NCBI GenBank assembly: GCA_022769085.1
Contig: JALEKO010000013.1
Span: 1-64,000, forward strand
Origin: Peptoniphilaceae bacterium
Lineage (GTDB): Bacteria > Bacillota > Clostridia > Tissierellales > Peptoniphilaceae
Reading direction: 5' to 3'
DNA: 64,000 nucleotides
Below the pieces are notes generated by a model that did no database searches, had not been told where the DNA came from, and was given only the letters and a program-made list of their open reading frames with translations. The position numbers and the translations under genes were made by a program. This document shows positions 1-9,873 of this stretch, one piece after another. Every line of letters begins with the position of its first letter. Positions within the stretch are counted from its first letter, which is position 1.

Positions 1-1
1 A

Positions 2-127
2 TGCGCCATCATCTTTTTTTATATAGCAAATGAAGGACTTTCTATTTTAGAAAACTCTGTAGCCTTAGGACTTCCCGTTCCGGAAAAACTAAAAACTCTA
101 TTAGAACAATTTAAGGAGGACAAATAA
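2..127 (+). CDS. C-terminal end of a phage holin (toxin-secretion/phage lysis holin type), 5' end outside window
   Basis: Frame 2 reads CAIIFFYIANEGLSILENSVALGLPVPEKLKTLLEQFKEDK*, typical of the holin C-terminus; lies directly before an amidase. Confidence 0.7.
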   Translation, partial: CAIIFFYIANEGLSILENSVALGLPVPEKLKTLLEQFKEDK

Positions 128-940
128 ATGAGTAATAGTAAATTAGTAAATATGGTAAATTACAGCCCAAATCATAGTGGAAGAAGAAATCAACCAATCA
201 CAAAAATTGCCATCCACCACACGGCCGGAGCAATTAATGCAGCAGTAATAGGAGAAATATTTAAACCAAGGTCAAGACGGGCATCATGTAACTATGGGAT
301 TGGGAAGGATAATAAAGTCATATTATGTGTTGATGAGAGCCATAGATCATGGTGTACTTCTTCATCATGGTGCGATAATCGAGCAGTTACTATTGAAGTT
401 GCAAATTCAAGTAATGGTGGCAATTGGCCAGTAAGTGATGAGGTTTTAGAAACTTTAATCAAACTAGTAACTGATATTTGTAGAAGAAATGGAATCAAGA
501 ATTGCACATACACTGGAGGAAAAGATGGTGTCCTTCAAAAGCATGAGTGGTACTCCAATACAAACTGTCCAGGACCATACCTTGGAAGTAAGTTTCCATA
601 TATTGCAAGTGAAGTAAATAAAAGACTTAGAGGAAATAACTCTATCAGCAAATCAACAAACAACTTATATAGAGTAAGAAAATCCTGGTCTGATGCTAAA
701 AGCCAGAAAGGTGCATTTAGAAATTTAGATAATGCCAAAAGATGTGCTGATAGATTTGGACTAAAAGTATTTGATGCAAATGGAAAGATAGTTTATCCAG
801 TTGGCAAGACAATCGACCAATTAGCTAGAGAAGTTATACGAGGTGATTGGGGCAATGGAGAGGAGAGAAAAAGGAGATTAACTAATGCTGGATATGACTA
901 TTATGCAGTTCAAAAAATAGTAAATCAATTAATATTATAG
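128..940 (+). CDS. Phage endolysin: N-acetylmuramoyl-L-alanine amidase with C-terminal Cpl-7 (CW_7) type wall-binding domain
   Basis: PGRP/amidase-2 motifs (IAIHHTAG, HEWYSNTNCPGPYL) and CW_7 motif (IDQLAREVIRGDWGNGEERKRRLTNAGYDYYAVQKIVNQLI); RBS aaggaggac. Confidence 0.9.
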   Translation: MSNSKLVNMVNYSPNHSGRRNQPITKIAIHHTAGAINAAVIGEIFKPRSRRASCNYGIGKDNKVILCVDESHRSWCTSSSWCDNRAVTIEVANSSNGGNWPVSDEVLETLIKLVTDICRRNGIKNCTYTGGKDGVLQKHEWYSNTNCPGPYLGSKFPYIASEVNKRLRGNNSISKSTNNLYRVRKSWSDAKSQKGAFRNLDNAKRCADRFGLKVFDANGKIVYPVGKTIDQLAREVIRGDWGNGEERKRRLTNAGYDYYAVQKIVNQLIL

Positions 941-948
941 AAAGAATC

Positions 949-982
949 ATGCCTGTGCCAACTTATGGTACAGGTATTTTTT
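949..982 (+). terminator. Rho-independent terminator after endolysin
   Basis: GCCTGTGCCA-ACTTA-TGGTACAGG(T) stem-loop (one G:U) followed by a T tract. Confidence 0.8.
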
Positions 983-1019
983 TGGATTTATTTAAATGTA
1001 ATTTGTAATTGTAAAAGGC

Positions 1020-1048
1020 TTCAAAAATAATTTGAAATATGATATAAT
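1020..1048 (+). promoter_or_regulatory. Candidate promoter/operator for marR-uvrA-like operon
   Basis: Dyad TTCAAA-N5-TTTGAA (1020-1036) upstream of TATAAT (1043-1048). Confidence 0.4.
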
Positions 1049-1086
1049 TTCTAAACAGAAACTATATAGAATAGGGAGATCAAGTT

Positions 1087-1515
1087 ATGGATTTAAAAGC
1101 AACACTTATAGAATTACAGTGCGAAATGGTTGCAGAGAGAAGCCTTGTCAATCCAAAAGAAATTACATGGCTTCAATATGATATTTTATATCAAGTTGAA
1201 AAAGAAGGAAAAATTTTACCTTCAGGATTAAGCTTAATCTTAGGAGTATCCAGGACTAAATTATCAAAGGCTTTGAAAGAATTAAAAACAATGGGCTATA
1301 TTGAGCAAATACCAAATAAATTAGATGGAAGAGAGCTATATACTTTTCTTACAGATAGTGGCAAGGATTTGCTAATAAATATTTCAAGAAAACACATGAC
1401 CCTTTACGAAATAGCTATAAAATCTTTTACAAATGAGGAGCAAGAAAACTTTATTGATTTATCCAATAAATTCTCAAAGGAACTTAGAAAGGCTAGAATA
1501 AGAAAAGATGAATGA
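1087..1515 (+). CDS. MarR-family transcriptional regulator
   Basis: Winged-helix pattern LSLILGVSRTKLSKALKELKTMGYIEQIPNKLDGRELYTFLTDSGKDLL. Confidence 0.85.
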   Translation: MDLKATLIELQCEMVAERSLVNPKEITWLQYDILYQVEKEGKILPSGLSLILGVSRTKLSKALKELKTMGYIEQIPNKLDGRELYTFLTDSGKDLLINISRKHMTLYEIAIKSFTNEEQENFIDLSNKFSKELRKARIRKDE

Positions 1516-3781
1516 TTATATAGAAGTAAAAAATGCTAGAACAAATAATTTGAAAAACATTTCTGTAAAAATCCCAAAACATAAGCTTATAGCGATTACC
1601 GGAGTATCTGGTTCGGGAAAGTCTTCCTTTGTTTTTGATACCATAGCAAGTGAATCTCAAAGACTTTTAAATGAAACTTACTCGAGTTATGTTCAAAACT
1701 TATTACCTAAATATAAAAAACCGCCTGTAGATTTCATCTCAAATCTTCCTGTTTCTTTGGTTATAAATCAAAAGAGAATTCGAGGTAATTCCAGATCAAT
1801 AGTAGGTACAGTTACGGATATATATTCAGATTTGAGACTTTTGTACTCTAGACTTGCTCGACCTTTTATAGGTTATTCTATGAAATATTCATTTAATAAT
1901 CCAGCAGGAATGTGCAAGACTTGCCAAGGACTAGGAGAAGTTAACTCAATTGACGTTAATAAATTAATAGATTTTGATAAATCTTTAAATGGTAATGCAA
2001 TAAATTTTCCAACATTTAAAGATGGAGGATGGAGATTAACTCGATATACAGAATCGGGATATTTTGACAATGATAAAAAAATATCTGCCTATAATAAAGA
2101 TGAACTTGATTTGCTTTTATATTCTCAAAAAATAAAACCTGAAAATCCAAACCCTAATTGGCATAAAACAGCTAAATATTTTGGCGTGATTCCAAGAATT
2201 ATGGAAAGTTTTGTAAATGTAGAAAATCCACAATGCAAAAAAGACTTGGATAGGATTTTAATAAAAGAAACTTGTCCGACTTGTCACGGAGCAAGACTTA
2301 ATGAAGAAGTTTTAAGTGCGAAAATAAAAGGGAAGTCTATAGCAGATTGTACCAATATGGAAATTAATGATCTCTTTGATTTTGTAGCTGAAATTAAAGA
2401 TGAGAATGTTAGTGAAATTACTCATGGATTAAAAATTAAATTAAAAAGTTTATCTCTTGTTGGTCTAGATTATTTAAAATTAAATCAACCTACCACAATT
2501 TTATCCGGAGGAGAATCCCAAAGAATAAAGATGATAAAATATCTTAATAGCTCTTTGTCTGATGTTTTATATATTTTTGATGAGCCAAGTGTAGGACTTC
2601 ATCTGGAAGATATAAAGGAAATTATAAATATTTTTAAAGGACTTAAAGATAAGGGAAACACTGTCTTATATGTCGACCATGATTTAGATATGATTAAAGA
2701 ATGTGATTACCTTATAAATTTTGGAGAAGGGGCAGGAAGACAAGGAGGAGAAATAACCTTTCAAGGAAGTTACTCTCAATTATTAAAGTCTAGTACAATA
2801 ACTGCAAAGTCATTTTTGAAAAAGCATCTTATAAATGAAGAAAAGAAAGACTTCCTAACATTCTATGAATTAAATAATGTTTCCAAAAATAATATAAAAA
2901 ATATATCTATTAAAATTCCTAAAAATGCTCTTACCCTAGTAACAGGGTTAGCAGGTTCAGGAAAAAGCACCTTGATAAGAGAACTTTTTAAAGATAAGTA
3001 TCCTGATTCTACAATTTTGGATCAAAGTCTGCCGGTAGGTTCCAGTCGTTCTAACATTGTCACTTATTTGGGAATATATGATGAGATTAAAAAAATATTT
3101 AGCAAAGAAAATAAGGTAGACAAGTCCTTATTTTCAGTAACAGGCAAAGGAGCCTGCTCTGAATGTAAAGGGAAAGGAACTATTAAACTCGACTTAGCTT
3201 ATCTGGGAGACTCTGAATATATCTGTGAAAAATGCCAAGGCAAAAGATTTAACGACAAGGCTCTTTCTTATTTATATAGGAGTAAGAATATTAGTCAGGT
3301 ATTTGAATTGACAGCTATAGAAGCTAGGAAAATGTTTTATGACAATCCAAAAATAAATGCAGTTTTAGAGTCATTAATTGAAGCAAACTTATCCTATATT
3401 AAGCTTGGACAAACCCTTGACACTTTTTCTGGTGGAGAACTTCAAAGACTAAAGATAGCTCAAATGCTATTAAATAATATATCTGAGATAATAATATTGG
3501 ATGAACCTACTACTGGACTTCATGAATCAGACATAGAGAATTTAATGAACCTTATGCATGAATTAATAAGAAAAGGTTATACTCTTATAATAATTGAACA
3601 CAACCTATCTGTAATTAGCAAGGCGGATTGGATCATAGATCTTGGCCCAAAGGGAGGAAAACTTGGAGGGAAATTGATGTTTCAAGGTTATCCTATAGAT
3701 TTTATTAAGTATAGAAACTCTTATACAGCTGAACATTTAAGACAATTTATTAATAGAGGTAAAATTATCTCATACGATTGA
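1508..3781 (+). CDS. UvrA-like ABC ATPase (short UvrA paralogue, 757 aa; drug-resistance UvrA-like type)
   Basis: Two Walker A/signature/Walker B sets (GVSGSGKSS, LSGGESQRIK, DEPSVGLH; GLAGSGKST, FSGGELQRLK, DEPTTGLH) and CxxC zinc motifs; overlaps marR stop. Confidence 0.9.
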   Translation: MNDYIEVKNARTNNLKNISVKIPKHKLIAITGVSGSGKSSFVFDTIASESQRLLNETYSSYVQNLLPKYKKPPVDFISNLPVSLVINQKRIRGNSRSIVGTVTDIYSDLRLLYSRLARPFIGYSMKYSFNNPAGMCKTCQGLGEVNSIDVNKLIDFDKSLNGNAINFPTFKDGGWRLTRYTESGYFDNDKKISAYNKDELDLLLYSQKIKPENPNPNWHKTAKYFGVIPRIMESFVNVENPQCKKDLDRILIKETCPTCHGARLNEEVLSAKIKGKSIADCTNMEINDLFDFVAEIKDENVSEITHGLKIKLKSLSLVGLDYLKLNQPTTILSGGESQRIKMIKYLNSSLSDVLYIFDEPSVGLHLEDIKEIINIFKGLKDKGNTVLYVDHDLDMIKECDYLINFGEGAGRQGGEITFQGSYSQLLKSSTITAKSFLKKHLINEEKKDFLTFYELNNVSKNNIKNISIKIPKNALTLVTGLAGSGKSTLIRELFKDKYPDSTILDQSLPVGSSRSNIVTYLGIYDEIKKIFSKENKVDKSLFSVTGKGACSECKGKGTIKLDLAYLGDSEYICEKCQGKRFNDKALSYLYRSKNISQVFELTAIEARKMFYDNPKINAVLESLIEANLSYIKLGQTLDTFSGGELQRLKIAQMLLNNISEIIILDEPTTGLHESDIENLMNLMHELIRKGYTLIIIEHNLSVISKADWIIDLGPKGGKLGGKLMFQGYPIDFIKYRNSYTAEHLRQFINRGKIISYD

Positions 3782-3808
3782 TATTTATAAATAAGCATAA
3801 ATTTTTGT

Positions 3809-3844
3809 ATGCCTGTGCCAACTTATGGTACAGGCGATTTTTTA
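3809..3844 (+). terminator. Second copy of the 949-974 terminator hairpin
   Basis: 26 nt ATGCCTGTGCCAACTTATGGTACAGG identical to 949-974, followed by CGATTTTTT. Confidence 0.85.
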
Positions 3845-3878
3845 TTTCTAAACCTTTTAACGCTTTTTAAATAGGGGT

Positions 3879-5285
3879 GTGCAAACTGGTATTATAGTCA
3901 TTTCAAAAAGTCATGCATTAAATTGTATCAAAGTAGTGAGAGTCTTAGATCCACCTTACAATACGGGGAATAAGGACTTTATTTATGATGATAATTTTGT
4001 AGGAACTGATGATGGGTACAGACATTCAAAGTGGCTATCTTTTATGAATGAAAGACTGAAAATAGCAAGAAAACTTCTTTCAGAAGATGGCGCTATTTTT
4101 ATTAATATTGATGATAATGAACACGCACAACTTAAATTATTATGTGATGATGTTTTTGGAGAAGAAAATTTTTTGACATCAATCCCATGGCATAACAGAA
4201 CTTCAAAGCAAAACGATACAGATATTAGTATAAATCATGAATATATTATAGTGTATGCAAAATATAAAAGAGGAGACAACAGGAGATTGAAAGATAGTAA
4301 CAGGTATAAATGGGAACAATTAAAGGGGTTTACATTTTTACCGAAAGAAACAGATAAAACTAAATTTTCAAATCCTGATAACGACCCAAGAGGATTGTGG
4401 AAAGCAGATCCATTTGATGCTCCTAATGTGCGTCCTAATTTGACTTATCCTATAGTAAATCCTAATACGGGAGTCCAGCACCTCCCTCCAAGAGGGAGGC
4501 ACTGGCGAATTTCTCAAGATAAATTCGCCAGTGCCTTGGCTGATAATAGGATAGTTTTTGGTAAAAATGGAAAAGGGAGACCACAATTAAAAGTATTTTA
4601 TGATGAAGTAAAATTTAAAGGGGCGGTTGTAGATACATGGTTTGATTCACATATATTTGGAACATCGACAGAGGGCAAGAAAGAATTACTTAAATTATTG
4701 CCTGAGGCGAAAAGTATATTTAGTACACCGAAACCTACAAAATTATATATAGAATTAATGAAAATATCTTTAAAGAATACAGATGGGATAGTTTTAGACT
4801 TCTTTGCAGGATCTGGAACAACGGGACACGCTGTAATGGAGCTAAATAAAGAAGACGGTGGCAACAGAAAATACATTCTATGCACGAACAATGAAAATAA
4901 TATTTGCGAAGAAATCACTTATCAGAGATTAAAAAATATACAAAAAGATTTACCGCACAACCTTAAATACTATAAAACAGAATTTATACCAAAACTATCA
5001 GAAGATGAGGAAATTTTATCTTCTAAGCTTCTTGATTATATCAAGGAAATGGTCGAGCTTGAAAATATGTGTGAGATTGACGGAGAAAAAAGAAGAATTA
5101 TTTTATCTGATGAAGATTTAAAGATTGCACATTCTGAAATGAAAGAAAGTGGTGATTTATACAGTCCATCATTTATATTGATTAACAAAGAAATCAAAGA
5201 CAGTATCGAGGAGAGGAAACTTGAAGTTGTTACTATTCCAGACTACTATTTCACAGAAGAATTAAGAGAGGTCAACGAGTTATGA
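3879..5285 (+). pseudogene. Type III RM methyltransferase (Mod1), 5'-truncated; begins abruptly at the DPPYN motif
   Basis: Beta-class N6-adenine MTase motifs DPPYNTGN and FFAGSGTTGHAVMELN; the region N-terminal to DPPYN is replaced by unrelated sequence (compare the Mod at 46209-48110). Confidence 0.8.
4481..4536 (+). repeat. Two tandem overlapping hairpins inside mod1
   Basis: CCTCCCTC-CAA-GAGGGAGG (4481-4499) and AGGCACTGGCGAATTT-CTCAAGAT-AAATTCGCCAGTGCCT (4497-4536), both stems perfect. Confidence 0.9.
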
Positions 5286-7485
5286 TGTTAGATTTATTTG
5301 ATTTTCAAATGGATGCCAAAAACTTTCTTTTGGACAAGTCCACAGATCCAAATTCCAAGAGAAAAATAATCATGAAAAGTCCAACGGGTTCGGGGAAAAC
5401 TATAATTTTACTCTCCTATATTTTTGACTATCTTCTTTGGAAAGATCCGAACAAGATTTTTATCTGGCTTACTCCGGGCAAGGGAGATTTAGAGGAACAG
5501 TCCAAAGATAAAATGGACGAATTTATTCCTCACGCAAAATCTGCTAATATACATGATGCTCTTCTACAAGGCTTCAAGGGTGGTTATACCTATTTCATAA
5601 ACTGGGAAATGATAACCAATAAAAAGAATAATGCCCTTAAAGATAGCGAAAAGAAAAATCTTTTTGAAAGAATTGCTGAAGCTCACAGAGAAAGGCTTTC
5701 ATTTATCACAATCATCGATGAAGAACATCTAAATAACACCTCAAAAGCTGACGATATTTTAAATGCTCTTAATGCCGATAGAGAAATAAGGGTATCTGCA
5801 ACAACCGTCAAAAATCCGATGGCAGAATTTTATGAAATACCAGAAGAAGATGTGATAAATTCTGGTCTTATAACTAAGGCACTTTACATCAATCCTAGTA
5901 TTGAAGCAGATGAGATGGACGATCTTGAAAGTGAAACTATTTATCTAATACAAAAAGCTGATGAAAAGAGAAAAGAAATCAAAGCCGAGTATGAGAAAAT
6001 AGGAGAAAAAATCAATCCTTTAGTAATTATACAATTTCCAGATATGAGTGAATCTTTAGTTAATTTTGTAGAAGAACATCTAACAAATATGGGTTACACC
6101 TATAAAAATAAAATGCTTGCTAAATGGTTAAGTGAGGAGAAAATAAATACACTCGATGTTACAGACGAAAATTCTAAGTCAAACTCTTGATTATGAAACA
6201 AGCTATCTCCACGGGATGGGATTGTCCACGTGCAAAAATACTTGTAAAACTTCGTGAAAATATGACAGAAACCTTTGAAACACAAACAATAGGACGCATA
6301 AGGAGAATGCCTCGTGCAAAGCACTATAACAACGACCTATTAGATTTTTGCTTTCTCTATACATTCGATGAAAAGTACAAAGAATCTGTTATACAGGGCG
6401 GAAATGCTTATGAAGTTAAGAGGTTGTTTCTAAAAGATAAGTGCAAAGATTTTGAACTTGTAAAAGAATTTAGAAACAAAGACTATCAGTTTGTAGATGA
6501 AGTATTAGTTAGAGATAGGGCATATGACTATTTTAAAGAAAAATATAAACTAACCAACATTAAAAAGGACAATGAAAAATTATTAGAGTCTTATGGTTTT
6601 ATAATGGGAACAAAAGTTATATCTACCTTTAGGACTGGTAAGTTTATAAAACTCAAAGATATAGTTGATGAAAAACAAGGCGAAAATAGAAAGATAGCCT
6701 ATGAAGTGTCAACTCACGAGCATGGAATTGATTGTCTTCACGCAGTTGATATGATTAAAAAAGTTACGGGCGTTCCTTCCAACAAGATGAGAGCAATACT
6801 TCAACATTTATTCCATAAGAATATTCCATCTACTAAAAAACTTTTATCCCTATCCAATCGTGAGTGGTATGCCTTTATGATAAATAATGCTTATAGGCTT
6901 CGTGATGATTTTATAGAACTTGCAGCACTTCCAGATGAAAGACAAATGCAAGTGTTACAAAAGAAAACGGAAAAATGGAGAATGCCTTTGGAAGATTTTT
7001 ATAGGTATCTTCCATATGAAAAAAATGTAGAAGAATATAAGAATAATGCTTATAAGGAATATAATACTTCCATGACAACTTCACAATTTCGATCTACCCC
7101 CGAACAACTTTTGGAAAATTATTTAGAAGAAAGAGACGATGTAGACTGGTTTTATAAAAATGGAGATACGGGCAGACAGTATCTTTCAATAATTTATGGA
7201 ACTAATTTGGACAAAGAATATCTCTTCTATCCCGATTATATAGTAAGAAAGAAAAATGGTGATGTTTGGATATTAGAAACTAAGGGCGGAGAGAGAAAAG
7301 GTGTAAGTAAGAACATCGATAAGCAAATCGAAAACAAATTCTATGCTTTTAAAGATTATGCTACAAAATATAAAATTAATTGGGGTTTTGTTAGGGATAA
7401 AGACACACGACTTTATATTAATAATACGATTTATAATGAAGATATGAGTGATGCTACATGGAAAAGGATAGAGGATGTTTTTTAG
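5282..7485 (+). pseudogene. Type III restriction enzyme Res1, split by a frameshift into 5282-6190 and 6187-7485
   Basis: Helicase motifs (SPTGSGKTIILL, DEEH, QTIGRIRRMP) spread over two overlapping ORFs; adding one G near 6178 restores ...TDENSKVKLLIMKQAISTGWDCPRA. Confidence 0.85.
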
Positions 7486-7686
7486 GTTTTAGGGCGTGTA
7501 TTAAATCGGTAAAAGTACGTTACTGTGAGACTTATTACAATCTACATTAAAAAGAGATGAAGTACATGATAAATTTTAAAGAGTATGACAGTTAAAACTT
7601 TATGTGAAAAAGATAGGTATTTAATAGTAACCTATGAACTAAGTGAACTTAAAAAGATTTAAAATAATTTAATCAAAGAATAACTT

Positions 7687-7724
7687 AAAAAGGCTATGAG
7701 AATTTAAACTCATAGCATTTTTAA
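7687..7724 (+). terminator. Terminator downstream of the res1 locus
   Basis: GCTATGAG-AATTTAAA-CTCATAGC followed by ATTTTTAATT. Confidence 0.7.
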
Positions 7725-7880
7725 TTGTAACTTAAATACTATCTGAAGTATTTTTCTAAAATTTTTAGTTTAATTAGTCTAGGGTTATTTTTATTAATAA
7801 TTTTATTTTTTACCGTTTTTACTTTTACATTATCAAATTATTATTTTTATTTTTGTTATATCATAAATTCAGGAGGTATT

Positions 7881-8312
7881 ATGGTTGACAGCAAAAATGT
7901 ATTTGTAGATCTTGAAATAAATTCTTTTGATGAATGTATTGATTTTATTTCAAAAAAAGCCTTTGAACTTGGTATATCTAGTGACTTTAAACAAACAAAA
8001 GATGATCTCTTAAAAAGAGAAAAAGAAATGAGTACTGCTTTACTTTTTCCTTTGGCAGTTCCTCACACAAAAAGTATTTCAATTAACAGAAGTGATTTGA
8101 TTTTTTTAAGATTAAATAATTATATTGATTGGAACGGAGAAAAAGTAAAAATTGTTATTTCGCTATTTAGTTTTGAAAAAGATTATAATAGCCATATTGA
8201 AATGCTTTCTAAAATTTCTAGAAAATTAATAGATGAAAATTTTAGAAAGAGTTTAGAAGTTGATTCTAAAAAAGAAATAGTAAAAAATTTAAATAAAATT
8301 ATGAAAGGATAA
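7881..8312 (+). CDS. PTS fructose/mannosylglycerate-family EIIA
   Basis: PTS_EIIA_2 pattern with active-site His in LLFPLAVPHTKS. Confidence 0.85.
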   Translation: MVDSKNVFVDLEINSFDECIDFISKKAFELGISSDFKQTKDDLLKREKEMSTALLFPLAVPHTKSISINRSDLIFLRLNNYIDWNGEKVKIVISLFSFEKDYNSHIEMLSKISRKLIDENFRKSLEVDSKKEIVKNLNKIMKG

Positions 8313-8316
8313 CTTT

Positions 8317-8634
8317 ATGAAAAAATTTGTGGGGTTATGTGCTTGTACAATGGGGCTTGCACATACTTTTATGGCAGCTGAAGCAATTGAAAAAGCAGCT
8401 AAAAAAAGAGGATATGATGTAAAAATTGAAACTCAAGGTTCTGATGGAATAAAAAATGAACTAACAGATTATGATATTTCAAAGGCTGATATAATTTTAC
8501 TTTCTACAGCCATTACTCCTGAAAAAATGGAAAGATTTGAAGGATATCAAATATATGAAATACCATTATCTGAGGCAATAAAAAGAGCTGATGAAGTAAT
8601 TGAAGAAATAGAAGAAGACCAAAAAAACAATTAG
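8317..8634 (+). CDS. PTS fructose-family EIIB
   Basis: CACTMGLAHTFMAAEAIEKAAKKRGYDVKIETQGSDG. Confidence 0.92.
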   Translation: MKKFVGLCACTMGLAHTFMAAEAIEKAAKKRGYDVKIETQGSDGIKNELTDYDISKADIILLSTAITPEKMERFEGYQIYEIPLSEAIKRADEVIEEIEEDQKNN

Positions 8635-8643
8635 GAGAAAATT

Positions 8644-9873
8644 ATGCCACTTACAAAAAGAACTGTTGGAGTAAAAACAGATACTAAAAGAAATAATATA
8701 AATAGTAATTTAAACCAAACTAATTCTTATTTTTCGCAATTTCAAAAACATCTAATGACAGGGATTAGCCACATGATACCTGTTTTAATAATGGGTGGTT
8801 TACTTGGAGCTATTTCACAAGTTATCCCATATGTTTTATTGAAGATTGATCCATCTGTTGGAATTATTGATGCATTAAATACTCTAAAGCTTAGTGATTT
8901 TAATATTGCCATTTTGAAATTTGCATATATACTTCAAACTTTTGGCTTTACTTTATTTGGTTTTGCAATACCAATGTTTGCAGCATTTTGTGCAAATTCT
9001 ATTGGTGGAAAAACTGCTTTAATTTGCGGCTTTATAGGAGGATATATTGCAAATAATCCGATTGAAAAAATTTTAAATAACAAAGGAATATGGGAAACAA
9101 CTCAAGTTACACCTTCTGGATTTTTTGGTGGACTTATAATTGCATTTGCCATAGGATATTTTGTTAAATTATTAAATGATAAAATTAATATGCCTAAAAA
9201 TTGGTTAGCTTTTAAAACAACTTTTCTTATACCATTAATTTCTGTTATAGTAACACTTATTCTAATGGTTTATGTAATTACACCTTTTGGTGGATTTTTA
9301 AATAATTTAATAAGAAGTTTATTAGAGCTTGCAGGAAAGTCTGGACAAATTATATATAGTATTGTTCTTTCTGCAGCAACAGCGTTTGATTTAGGTGGTC
9401 CTGTAAATAAAGCAGCTGGTTTTATTGCCACAGGTTTTACTGTAGATAAAATAATGCCAGTTACATCAAGAGTTATTGCAATTGTAACTCCATCGATAGG
9501 GCTTGGTTTAAGTAGTATTCTTGATAAATATATTGTAAAAAGAAGAGTTTATGATAAACAATTTGAAGAAGCAGGAAAAACTGCGATATTTTTAGCTTTA
9601 ATGGGAATTTCAGAAGGTGCAATTCCTTTTGCACTTGAAAGACCTCAATTTACAGTTCCTTTATATGTTTTTGGTTCTGTAATAGGTTCATTATTTTCTG
9701 TAGCATTTGGTGCTGTTCAATGGTTTCCTGAATCTGCTATTTGGGCTTGGCCACTTGTAAGTAATCTTTTAATATATGTACTTGGTATTTTGATTGGGTC
9801 ATTAATTATTGCTATAGTAAACATTTATCATAGAAATAATCTTATAAAAAAAGGAAAACTTAATGTATTATGA
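8644..9873 (+). CDS. PTS fructose-family EIIC
   Basis: LMTGISHMIPVLIMGGLLGA and AFDLGGPVNKAA / MGISEGAIPFA motifs; multi-TM. Confidence 0.92.
   Translation: MPLTKRTVGVKTDTKRNNINSNLNQTNSYFSQFQKHLMTGISHMIPVLIMGGLLGAISQVIPYVLLKIDPSVGIIDALNTLKLSDFNIAILKFAYILQTFGFTLFGFAIPMFAAFCANSIGGKTALICGFIGGYIANNPIEKILNNKGIWETTQVTPSGFFGGLIIAFAIGYFVKLLNDKINMPKNWLAFKTTFLIPLISVIVTLILMVYVITPFGGFLNNLIRSLLELAGKSGQIIYSIVLSAATAFDLGGPVNKAAGFIATGFTVDKIMPVTSRVIAIVTPSIGLGLSSILDKYIVKRRVYDKQFEEAGKTAIFLALMGISEGAIPFALERPQFTVPLYVFGSVIGSLFSVAFGAVQWFPESAIWAWPLVSNLLIYVLGILIGSLIIAIVNIYHRNNLIKKGKLNVL

Noticed and set aside
7486-7690. Possible transposase remnant or short ORF (MTVKTLCEKDRYLIVTYELSELKKI) after res1
   Set aside because: No recognisable transposase motif or inverted-repeat ends; too short to support.
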